In this document: positions 12,330 through 22,938 of the stretch, piece after piece
Layout of the letters: every line of letters starts with the position of its first letter
Position numbering within the stretch: position 1 is the stretch's first letter
Assembly: GCA_934045905.1 (NCBI GenBank)
Contig: OW203765.1
Coordinates: forward strand, 19,221,409 to 19,285,408
Direction of reading: 5' to 3'
Source of the DNA: Leuctra nigra
Lineage: Eukaryota; Arthropoda; Insecta; Plecoptera; Leuctridae
Length of the DNA: 64,000 nucleotides
The notes under the pieces: generated by a model
What the model was told of the DNA's origin: nothing
Databases searched by the model: none
The model's input: only the letters and a program-made list of their open reading frames with translations
Translations under genes and position numbers: made by a program

Positions 12330-13490
12330 ATGTCATATGGGGTATAAGTTTATAGCAGCTTTCACTGATCATTAAGTGTTACCTATCATTACAGTTAACG
12401 CCAACAACGTCACTTCTTGTCTAAAGTTTTCTGTTTTTATTTCAATAGTTCCGAAGTTAGTATAACGAAAGGGTCCATTTCTTTTGGTTGAATTTGAGTT
12501 ATATCAAATTATAATTTGTTAAAAGTTCACAGCTTTGAGTCATGTGAATAACGTAAATTGTAGGTGTATTGTTCCGGTGTAAACCGGAATTTGTGCGTTC
12601 ATCTCGTAAAACGCGTATTTGTCGCCACTAGGTAAACTGAAAGGTACACGAAAGATGATTGCAAATGCGTTTCCTCATTTTTAAATTCTCCCATGTTCAC
12701 TCTTTTATGTCAAAGTTCCGAAGTATAAACTCAATTGGTAAAGCGTGCAGGCTTACAGATGTTTACAACACATTTTAAATAAAATCCGGATGGTTTTTGG
12801 AAGGCAATGTAACTTAAAAGGAACTTAGTTAAGATTAACTAGCTGAGCCACCTGGTGTTTATAGTGCTGGTGGGAAGGAGTATGACGGGTGATGAAATTT
12901 ACGCTACCCGCCTTACTCGCCTATGTACACGGATAGCATGGGCCGGCCTATACCTGGCATCTCCACCTCTCTGCCTCTCCCTGTCAGGTCAACTTAATGT
13001 TTACATTTGTTTGTTCATGGCAAATACGATCGATGTCCATTTAGTATTGTTGTCTTCTTCTATAGGTACTTGTAAACAGTTATCGAGCTTGCATTTTAAT
13101 TAGTCCACTGATCTTATTTAGTGATTATTATATTGTTTTGTGATGTTGCTGTGGAAGATAATATTTTCATATTTTCAAACCAGGAAACAACTTCGTGCTA
13201 TTGCCTAGATACTTGAAGAATATTATTGTATTGCCGATGTAAACAAGCCAGACCACTTTCGTATATAACGTTCGCATCAAAACCAATGTTTATTTTATTA
13301 GTGTCAGATTAGGAGGAACATCAGTTTCAGTTTCATTTATTTCCATTAAACAATGTCACTTGATGAGACTTTGACTCACAGTTTGGAAATAAATCATGAC
13401 AATTTAAAAAAATTTAAAAGCGTTTTATTATTCTAACTTTTTAACGTAAGCATTGTTGGATGATGAAATGAAATTTAAATCTCTCATACC
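12330..13490. other. Stretch with no recognised feature
   Basis: The only sizeable open frame (12855-13103, +) has no recognisable motif or splice context. No repeat shared with the rest of the window was noticed. Confidence 0.4.
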
Positions 13491-14261
13491 CACAGATTTC
13501 CATTAATTATCATGGACCATTTAGTGTAGTTTCTTGTTTATTGTAACCGAGCTTCTAAGATTGACAGATTACAACATCTGAAATAATGAAATAATTTTTA
13601 CTAAGTTGTAAACACCTAATAAACCTAGTAATGGAGCCATTTTGTGTGGTTTCTTGTTTCGTATCTGAACCATCAAGATCGACAAATTTGCATAATTAAA
13701 ATAATTAAATTTATTTTAGAAACTTAAAGTTGTGATCACGTAATGGATGCACGTAATGGAGCCTTTTTGTGTGGTTTCTTGTTTCGTGTTGTTCTTGTTT
13801 CTTGTTGAGCCACCAATATTGACAAATTAACTCTATTTTAAATAATATATAAGTGTGACAAATGAAAAGTTGTAAACACGTAATACACTGAATATTAGTA
13901 ATGGAGCCTTTACTGAATTTTACTATTTACTAAATTACCTGAATTTTACATAATTAAATAATTCGGATAAATTAAAAGCTGTGACAACCTTATGCACCCA
14001 GTAATGGAGCATTTTTTGTGTGGTTTCTAGTTTAGTAACTGAGGCCACCAAGATTCTGTTGATTAGCATGACCACGAATTGTTTTATTGCACAACTTTAC
14101 GTACAACGTGTACATTGACAATCATTATTAGAGTCCAATGAGTATAATATTAAAAAGAGTTGCTATGTAATCGTTGAATGTATTCGGATTAACATTTTGA
14201 ATATATACACAAGAAGGTTAAACATTTTTTAAGTAAAGAAAAAGATAAAAAAATAAAACAT

Positions 14262-14345
14262 TTGTTACGGGGATCGAACCCGGCAACGCCGTGATCGAAG
14301 TCACTTGCCTCATGTGACCGAGCCAATTCGCCACACTGAAATTAA
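14262..14345 (-). repeat. tRNA-derived SINE head, tandem-duplicated copy A
   Basis: On the minus strand the sequence contains a Pol III A box (TGGCGAATTGG) and, at tRNA-like distance, a B box (GGTTCGATCCC), followed by CGTAACAA. The layout is that of a tRNA-derived SINE head. I do not see a closed acceptor stem, so it is not called as a tRNA gene. Confidence 0.55.
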
Positions 14346-15205
14346 ACCTGTGTAGTATATCAAAGAAGAAAGGTAGAGCGTAAAACGACGTGCGCAATTC
14401 CTGTTTCCCTGATATCTTCACTGTTCACGATGGCAACCGGCGTGCCGCGATGGCGATGTTTCTGTCTATTGATGATCTTCACAGCATCCATTGGTAGTCT
14501 CATTTATTAAAAATGTACCAGAGCACCAAAGCATTAGTCTCTTAGAGTATTAGGAGCAAAGAGCACCTAATATACCTAGTAATGGAGCCTTTTTGTGTGG
14601 TTTATTGTTTCGTAACTGAGCCATCAAGATTGACAAATTAGCATAATTAAAATAATTAAATTAATTTTAGAACCTAATGCACGTAATGGATGCACGTAAT
14701 GGAGCCTTTTTGTGTGGTTTCTTGTTTCGTGTTCTTCTTGTTTCTTGTTAAACCACCAATATTGACAAATTAACTCTATTTTAAATAATTAAATAAGTGT
14801 GACAAATGAAAAGTTGTAAACACCTAATACTCTGAATATTAGTTATGGAGCCTTCACTGAATTTTACTATTTACTTAATTAACTGAATTTTACATAATTA
14901 AATAATTCGGATAAATTAAAAGCTGTGACAACCTTATGCACCCAGTAATGGAACCTTTTTTGTGTGGTTTCTAGTTTAGTAACTGAGCCACCAAGATTCT
15001 GTTGATTAGCATGACCACGAATTGTTTTATTGCACAACTTTACGTACAACGTGTACATTGACAATCATTACTAGAGTCCAATGAGTATAATATTAAAAAG
15101 AGTAGCTATGTAATCGTTGAATGTATTCGGATTAACATTTTGAATATATACACAAGAAGGTTAAACATTTTTGAAGTAAATAAAAAGATAAAAAATAAAA
15201 CGTTT

Positions 15206-15290
15206 GTTACGGGGATCGAACCCGGCAACGCCGTGATCGAAGTCACTTGCCTCATGTGACCGAGCCAATTCGCCACACTGAAATATAAAC
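15206..15290 (-). repeat. tRNA-derived SINE head, tandem-duplicated copy B
   Basis: Almost identical to the copy at 14262-14345, with the same A and B boxes and the same flanks. It was copied with the ~950-bp tandem unit rather than inserted independently. Confidence 0.55.
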
Positions 15291-15514
15291 CTGTGTAGTA
15301 TATCAAAGAAGAAAGGTGGAGCGTAAAACGACGTGCGCAATTCCTGATTGCCTGATATCTTCAGTGTTCACGATGGCAACTGGCGTGCCGCGATTGCGAT
15401 GTTTCGGTCTATTGATGATCTTCACAGCATCCCTGGACCTCTCATTTGAATATATATCCATGAAGGTATCATCGCTTATACAAATTAAAAAATAATATAT
15501 GAAAAAAAAAGTTT

Positions 15515-15605
15515 TCCGGGATCGGGAATCGAACGTGTTATGCAGATGTCGAAGCCAGCTGCCTTCCTAACATGAGCTATCAGTCCGATGGGAATTAGAG
15601 CCGCT
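15515..15605 (-). repeat. Second tRNA-like SINE head
   Basis: The minus strand carries TAGCTCATGTTAGG (A-box-like) and CGTTCGATTCCC (B-box-like) at tRNA-like spacing. It differs in sequence from the duplicated SINE just upstream, so it comes from a different family or parent tRNA. Confidence 0.45.
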
Positions 15606-15928
15606 GTTTAGTGTATCAAAGAAGAAGGGCGGAACGTAAATATTGATAATTTTCCCACTTCCGGTTTAAATTTATTGATTTTTCTTGAAGTGGAGTGTCT
15701 AGCAATACATTGTCTTTATTGTTGCCAAATTTCAAAACTCTCGATGGACCCGTTTGACTTTTAAAATATTTAAAATTTAAAATTGTAATGACTTCACTTC
15801 CGGTCAAAATGTTTCAGATTTTCTTTCAAAGGGCACTGCTATAAATATGACTCTATGTCTCTGCCAAATTTCAACTCTCTAGGACAAACCGTTCAACCTG
15901 TGGAGAGGGGCAAACAAATTGACCGTGC

Positions 15929-15957
15929 CTAACTAACTAACTAACTAACTAACTAAC
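15929..15957. repeat. (ACTA)n microsatellite
   Basis: About seven tandem copies of 'ctaa/aacta' end a stretch (15640-15930) that resembles the A-rich tail region of an old retroposon; the parent family is not identified. Confidence 0.7.
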
Positions 15958-16639
15958 ATGAAAGTCAATCCTTGCATGTTTGAGGCCCAAAATTCACCCC
16001 GAAGGGATGATCGCAGCACTTTGATATTTGGTTAGGTGTTGTCAGGTGGCTAAATATACCCGATAACCATGGTTTTCAACTTTCATTTCTAAATGCTTGC
16101 ATGCGTACTGACACCCCGAAATCGGGCCCGAAGCGCTTGCAGTATAAGTCTGGTAGTAGCTCGCACGTTGTATTAGAGCGGTGCTTGGCAGCGTCGAGCT
16201 AGCGCCCGACTAGATGTCACCATTACAAATGATTGGTTGATGTCAGAAATACTGTTCATATTGAAATGGACTTCAGCCGATCTACCACTAATTAAAGTAT
16301 AGATATTCAGTTAACAATGTAAAACTTAAACATTGGTGCTTCAAACTTTATCAACAGCAACATGAATTCGTTGTCAATACATGACTCAATACAGACCACT
16401 CTACGAAATAAGAAACGACTGAAAATGATTAATCTAACAACATTATTTAAAAACTTCGTCGGTTAGTTGGTTTGAGGGTTACAGAACCGTGTTGATTAAA
16501 TGTAGGAAGAAAATAATACGTTTGATCGTTTGCAAATTGCATCTTGAGGCCAATGTTAAAAATCTATCGGCTTTGTTTGGTTTTCATGGCCCTCTAAAAT
16601 ACAGATCAAATGAAAATTTTTAAAAATTACACTTTGACG

Positions 16640-17010
16640 TTTCTTGGAGTAAAGAAGTTTTCTATGTAATGTCTCTTTTGAACGGTTATTATGTGTTATA
16701 GTAGATTTTTTACACACTCAAAGGGATAAGGATTACGTTTTAGGTAAGTTATGGTTATTTCTTTACTTTGCGAAGGCAAAAGACGTATTTTTAGACACGA
16801 TTGGCAATGAAAGGCCACCATTTTAAATACAAAATAGTGCCGTTTTCAATATAATGTAAAGATTTGGACAGTTATTCTGTGTTAAAATACATTTCTTATA
16901 AACACAAAGGGATAAGGATTGCCATTTAGGTAAGTTTCAGTTATTTATTTATGCACAAAGAGCAGAAGATGTATTTTGGACATGATTTGGGCAATGTAAC
17001 GTCGACCATT
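16640..17010. repeat. Two-copy tandem repeat, ~184 bp
   Basis: The word 'caaagggataaggatt' occurs at about 16720 and again at about 16904, with the surrounding ~180 bp similar in order and content though diverged. No gene is seen between 15960 and 17588; a short C/G-rich patch at 17030-17060 is simple 'gcgcgc' sequence. Confidence 0.55.
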
Positions 17011-17588
17011 TTAATTTTAAATACAACATAGAGAGTGTGCGCGCGAAATTGAGAGGATGCGCGCGCAGGCGTTCCTGACACACAGACAGAACTGCGTAAC
17101 TATAAGTAAGATACTGTTCCACTCCACAACTCTTGCACTCAGTCGACGTCGACGAACTGTTTGTTGTATATCAGCAATGCAAAATTATCGATTCCATCTG
17201 AGGACGGACATTTTGTTGGCAAGTTTATGGATCAGATTTATATCTTTATTGTGGAAAATCGATGTATTTTTGTAATGTGAGTGATTCCTCTTCGTACTAA
17301 AGATATCTCCGGAGCCTATACAAACTACAAAATAACTATACCCTTATACCCATAGTGGGTATAACTACCCATTAACTATAAAATATCGTAAAATATGCAG
17401 AGAATCACAGCTATTATGTGTGTCATCAAGATGGTAGCAGGCAAAATAAGATGACATCACGTGCAAACTATGAAATGGGATGGGTTGCCTGGGAGGTCTA
17501 GGCAACTCTATATTACTGAGGTCATTTGAGTTGCCTACCACTCACGGAGTTTGCATAACCCGGGCAACGCCGGGACGATGTTTCTCAC

Positions 17589-17702
17589 CTCTGACGACTC
17601 TCCTCTTCTCCGCCTCGGCGTTGACGAAGCAGATGAGCACGATGCTGACCAGCGCTGCGCCGGTGAATATCAGCACTATTTGCCCCGGCGAGTGATGCAT
17701 GC
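17589..17702 (-). CDS. Orphan internal exon of an unidentified membrane protein
   Basis: On the minus strand this 114-bp segment is bounded by a good acceptor (ttgttgcag just above 17702) and a good donor (gtgagaa just below 17589). It begins in phase with two bases of a codon and ends with one, so it is a phase-symmetric exon. It reads HHSPGQIVLIFTGAALVSIV, then LICFVN, then charged AEAEKRRVVR. That is a single hydrophobic helix of about 20 residues followed by a positively charged, probably cytoplasmic, anchor. GC content and codon use are far above the flanks and resemble the KDEL receptor exons. I see no partner exon within several kb on either side, so introns must be long. I do not recognise the family. 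The overlapping + frames are shadows. Confidence rests on the borders, phase and composition. Confidence 0.55.
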
Positions 17703-17768
17703 CTGCAACAACATTCTCTTGTCAATGTCAAAGAACCATTGCTCCTGACACTCAAGCTATCCAGCCAG

Positions 17769-17875
17769 GGCCCAGATTCTACAACTGCATTGCTGGTCCG
17801 ATAGCAATTTCTTCCATAAGATTAACAATGAAATAATTGCTAGCGTACCAGCTATGCAGATGTAGAATCAGGGCC
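17769..17875. mobile_element. Short TIR element (MITE-like), ~107 bp
   Basis: The left end 'gcccagattctaca' and right end 'tgtagaatcagggc' are inverted complements, with a further inner match 'ctgcat'/'atgcag'. No target duplication was identified with certainty. Confidence 0.4.
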
Positions 17876-18237
17876 TATTCTATAACGAAAACGGAATCAT
17901 TCCGGTCTGGAATCATTAAAACGAACCCTTATCATAACTATTCCAAAGTTCGGTTTGGAATCAAGCGCACTATTAACAAGGATCCATTACCTACTTCAGA
18001 AGCTGTTCTCATGCCAAGCACTCCGGACCAACATTCTATTTGAATACGATTTGTTGACACACTCAAGTGATTCCCACATTGTTTATTAAAGCAGGAGAGT
18101 ATTGAGTGGGGTGCACCTCAGTTGAGATGTATGTAAATAGCATTAGTTCATGTACATAGATCGATTATTTAGACGAGGTAGCCTAAGGAGTAGGTAACTA
18201 CTAACTAGGTACCTCCCTTACCCCACCACCCTCTTCT

Positions 18238-19124
18238 CAGTGTTGGGTAGGAACGGAACGGAAAAGTTCCGTTCCTAGGAACGCGTTCCTTTTCTGAGGA
18301 ACTTTGGAACGCCCCGTTCCTTTTTTCTAGGAAGGAACTAAGGAACGCTCCAGTTCCTTTTTTTGAGGAACTGTAACGAATTTTGTCAAGTTCCTTTCTT
18401 TTCCAACTTTTTAAATCCTATTCTCAGTCTTGTAGCCAGTCAGTGTCACTAATATTTTTTGTCTAAACAAGTCAATGCTCAAAATCCCCCAACAGAAATC
18501 TATAAATATCTCAAGCCAGTGGTCACTTTCCCCAACACAATAGCCCCCCCCCCCCCCTCTCCCAGCAATCCCACAGCAATCACGTGCTCAACCCTTGACG
18601 AAGAACAGATCTGCATTCTTTGTAAATTCTCTCTCATTTTGCCAACTTGACACGTGCAGCGCTGGCTCATGGCGCAGTGATTTTTAATTCCTGGGTCTTG
18701 TCTTTCTTAGTTTGTGTACCGCCTTCCGTCGTTCATTTCCTTTCCGATCATTTAGCAGTTTACGTGCTTATGCTAGTTGAGATAGTTGCTTGAGAATAGA
18801 GTTTAAAGATTATCCGCATTATGTCTGCAAGTGAAAATGTCTTGCCATTTAAAAATCTACGAAAATTTTTCTTTTTGGGGGACGATGATTTTGACGAACA
18901 TAGAAAACTTCTCTGCAAAGCGTATTTTGTGTTTGCCTGTTTTGTGTTTTCTGGTAAAAGCATGTTAAAGGAACGAAAAAGGACTTAGTTCCTTTTGAAA
19001 AGGAACTAGGAACGGGCCCGTTCCTTTTATTCTTCAAGGAACTGGAACGGGAACTAGTTCCTTTTTTTCATAAGGAACTGGAACTGGAACTAGTTCCTTT
19101 TCAAAAGGAACTTACCCAACACTG
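18238..19124. mobile_element. hAT-type non-autonomous element, 887 bp
   Basis: Termini CAGTGTTGGGTA...TACCCAACACTG-like (the right end reads ttacccaacactg) are flanked by a perfect 8-bp target duplication CCTCTTCT (18230-18237 and 19125-19132). Eight-base duplications and CA..TG ends are diagnostic of the hAT superfamily. The subterminal regions hold many copies of 'ggaac'/'gttcc' in both orientations. The ~580-bp interior is unique and shows no transposase-like frame. Confidence 0.88.
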
Positions 19125-19139
19125 CCTCTTCTATCTAAA

Positions 19140-22100
19140 GTAGGTAATACATGTTTTTGTTTCCTTTTCTTTCATCCTTTCATATTCACAGATAATTTTC
19201 CAATGGAAGTTGCAACGAGTATAGAGAGACACCAGATAGCATATCACTAGTTTACAAGTAGATAGTTATACGAGTCCACCGAGAGATGGCGTTGACCTAA
19301 CAGAGTAATAACCGTTCTGAACACATTGGTTGTTTTCTATACCTACTCGTATGAAAGGGTTAATGTTTTCTGTCTTTTATTTGACACTGTTTGTTGTATA
19401 CATTAATCATAGTTCATTACTATTCCAAAATTAGATTCGGCATAAGAAAGATTTAAATGTAACCTATAGTGTAACGCGAGAAACGTGAAGAATAAAATTA
19501 CTACTCTTCACTCTTCAGTAACTTTTGGTCAACTACAATTTTCGTTGTTTTCAGTTTCATGGCATAATTTTATCAATATTCTTTGCTAGGTCATGAACTT
19601 TTAAATCCTCTTTGATGGGGATTACCTAACTTCTTTGCTACCGTTGCAACACATAATATTTTGTTATTTAAGGGGGGCTTTTGATATTACATTCTTTATG
19701 TATAAAGAAGGAAGAACAGGCAACGCGGGTAGAAATTTTCCTTTTTTATGAGTTAAAAATATGTTAAATTACTAACTTTTTGGATGTAATGATTTTAAGT
19801 ATTTTTAAGTCTTCTGCCACGCATTGAAGTGAACAGACGAAGAACGATACCTACACGTCCACTTTTGGAGACAATGAGACGTGACTTCTGAGCTTTTCTA
19901 TCTTCTTGGTTTGAAGGAAATATTAGGTAGGTATTACAACTCATTGGGCTGTCAATGTAATTTTAATGTCATTGTAATTTTGTTCTCTTAGTATTATTAT
20001 AACGTTATTGTGAATTTGAAGTTTATGGTTTGTGATTGTTTTCCTTGCCACATAAAATGTACAATTTTTATTGCAAGATGTTTTGAATAAATAATAAACA
20101 ATGAACTATAGATGCGTCTTCCATGTACATACAATTCATTTGTCCCATTCAAATATTTGGTCCACACTTTGAAACCGTATTCTTCACACTATGAAGAAAT
20201 GAAAACGTGAATGTGGTTTCGAAACGTAGCTCACGGATTGCCTCATCCTTCCAGACTAGGTTTCGTGGTTTCCTCAGTCGTAGGCAAATGCTAGGAAGGT
20301 TCCATATTAATTTTTCATTAATTTTTTATTTAATTAAATACACACAATTGAAAACACACTTTACTGTGTATTCGTCCATGCTGTATGTACCTATACACAA
20401 TTAGAACATCTATGTTCTAATTGTGTATCTATAGTTACCTACCTACCTATAGGTAGGTACCTAATTATGAAATTGACAGGATAAATGTAGTTCAGGCTGT
20501 TGTGGGTGGTGATAATAAGCTATAATGTTTACAGTTTTTAAGTCTGAATCTAAGGTCTCTACTATTAGTATGCAGAGCATTTCACCCTTCCCACAGTCCA
20601 TCCGAACTTTATCATGATCTCTATCCCCGTAAACATGAATTCGTTCATTAGCCTAGTTGCAGAATAGCGCGATGTTAAACGACACTGTAATACGAATATC
20701 TGTACCTACTGTGACGTATCTCTAGAGATGCAATAATGCTCCTGCTTATCAAACCAAATGGAGCTGAACTAATCCCATATGTTATCAAAGCTGCAGCCAG
20801 TGAGCCGAGAGAAATGCGTTATCACTTGGACAGATCCCAGTGCCAATACTGGCTGCATGGATGCACATGCACGCAGGGCGCAAAGCAAAATGCACATTCC
20901 GTCATTCTTTACATTTCTTCGAAGTTCATGTTTTTTCTTTTAACTATCTGTATATTAGGAACATTATTAGGTATTATTAGGTATAATATTAGGTATTAGG
21001 TACCTACATCAAACGACGGTTATTGGAATGCCCAATTTCTTGGACATTATTATATTTAATACATAGTAGGTATACGTACGACCTATTTTGTTGTGTCAAA
21101 AGTCTATTTATAACAAGTACAAAAATTCAACCCTATTCTGCTTTACCAGACTTTAAAGCAGCGCCATTAGCCTCGCTGCAGAACAGTGCGACGTTAAGCC
21201 CCAGACAAAAAAATTAAAGTAGGTAGACTTTTGAAGCTCATACATAATCCCAATAATTTGAACCCATTTATGCAGATTATAATTCCCCTATTAGTACACT
21301 CGTGGTGCAGAGTAAGTGAGTTTAAACCCAGTTAATTCAATCATAGCAATTTCTAAGCGAATGCAAATTTCATTTAATCATGTTAATATCGTTCTATTTT
21401 CCCATATTGACCTAGCGCTTTGATCATCAAATTTGTAATAATTACAATATGCAATGCTTTGTTGTAGTAGGTACCTACCTAGGTAAAAAAATAGAATATG
21501 CATTGTTTTACAATTAGGTCAACCGTACTAGGTAGGTAATAAGGTACTACCTAGTTTTTATTTTATAAAACTGAATGAAGAAGAGATCGACTACTACCTA
21601 CTCTTTCATAACAGTTTTTTTTTACTGAATGTGATGCGAAATGAAAAATGTTACTCACTGCGCTGTTTTGTGAAGCAAATACGAGTTATCCAACTTCAAT
21701 TTAAAAAAAAGACGAAGGCGAGTTTGTTCAGAAAGCGCGCTTTGTAGCTTACCGAAGAGGAGTATGTAGATCAAGTGGACCGTGCCCGTGGTATTTACAT
21801 GAGTGACTTGTGCCCCCCCCCCCCCCACTCCCTCCCCAAGTACAAAACACGGCCATTTCACAGAGAAGATGATTTATTCTTGTAATTTTAGGGTGAATTC
21901 AGGCAAACAAGATCAGAGCCATGCAAAACATTCCTTTTATGTTCAAGTTTTTAAAAAAACGCTCATTCAGAACGCAATTAACACACGTTGAAAAACAAAA
22001 TCCCCTGCTATGACGGTGTTAATTATTATCTTCATCGTCGTGATGGAAAATATTATTTTCAAGGTAATTAACACTCGAAAGGATGACGCAGGTAAAAGGG

Positions 22101-22900
22101 GAGATAAGAATATCGATCTATACTGACAACTAGATTGCTAGCGATCTCATCCTGGCCGGTAACTATTAATTAAAAGCCAAGTTATCCGGGGGCTATTAGC
22201 GCTTGAATGCACACTATGACGTTCTGGAGAGTGGAGAGCTTGATAGGAATTGTGTTTGATCTGATATCAAATTGCCAGCGTCAAAGTTTCGATGTCAAAC
22301 TAAATGGAAACTTTGACGTCAAGGAAATTTGACTAATTGATCAGAAAGGAAAAGTTTCGTGCTCTCGGTTTAGGTTTGAGATATGGAGATCACGCTGAGA
22401 CGCTATTAATTAAATTACTTCTAATAAAAAATCTTGAGATGCAGTTGTTTTTTTTCTTTGAAGAGAAGTAGGTACGAAATTGAATTTTTACGATAATGAC
22501 ATACCAGGTGGAGATGCTCCAAAATATCCTCTGCGAAAATTCACATAAATCAAGATGAGATTTGATGACAACAATTGAAGTAAATTTCTTTGGCGTAATC
22601 GTATGCGTTTCGAACTTCAAGCTGACACAACTTTCTTCCACGTGGCTAAAAGCGCTACTGTAAATTATTTCGCAGCGACACGCGAGTTTCCCATTCAAAT
22701 TTGCACATGCGTATCCCGCCTTTTTTATAATACGACTTTGATACTAGTGCTGCCCTCCTACATAACTTTCGGAACAGACTTGAACTGTTTTACCGACATT
22801 TTATGTTGGTACCGCGATGTGCAGCCGTGTGATATTAGCGAATGTGGCTTGTGCTGCCATCTGCGGGCAACATCTAGCCACGTCATATTCGTTTTTGATG
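19140..22900. other. Mostly anonymous intergenic sequence
   Basis: No exon is recognised. A SINE-like remnant lies near 20200-20305. A perfect 17-bp hairpin with a two-base loop lies at 20393-20428, followed by a self-complementary 'acctataggt' run. A poly-C run is at about 21813-21827. Sequence just before 22939 is presumably the KDEL receptor promoter and 5' UTR, but no core-promoter motif stands out. Confidence 0.4.
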
Positions 22901-22938
22901 TGTGAGAGGTGTCGAGTGGCCGACTAATATTTGATAAA

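Larger units (their letters stand above)
13495..15430. repeat. Higher-order tandem repeat, ~950-bp unit built of ~120-bp subunits
   Basis: The block 13612-14565 is followed directly by a diverged copy at 14566-15430 (offset about 944-954). Each unit contains several copies of a shorter module starting 'taatggagcc..ttttgtgt' and running through 'accaagattgacaaatta' (near 13500, 13628, 13744, 14003; 14578, 14697, 14944). Each unit also carries one copy of the same tRNA-derived SINE. The similarity of the 66- and 67-codon minus frames at 14218-14421 and 15106-15306 is a by-product of this duplication. Confidence 0.7.

Noticed and set aside
14218..15306. Two similar minus-strand frames (SVANWLGHMRQ) suggesting a duplicated small gene
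   Set aside because: The shared sequence is the A and B boxes of a tRNA-derived SINE in a tandem duplication, not coding sequence.
15929..15957. CRISPR-like or regulatory short repeat array
   Set aside because: It is a plain tetranucleotide microsatellite without spacers.
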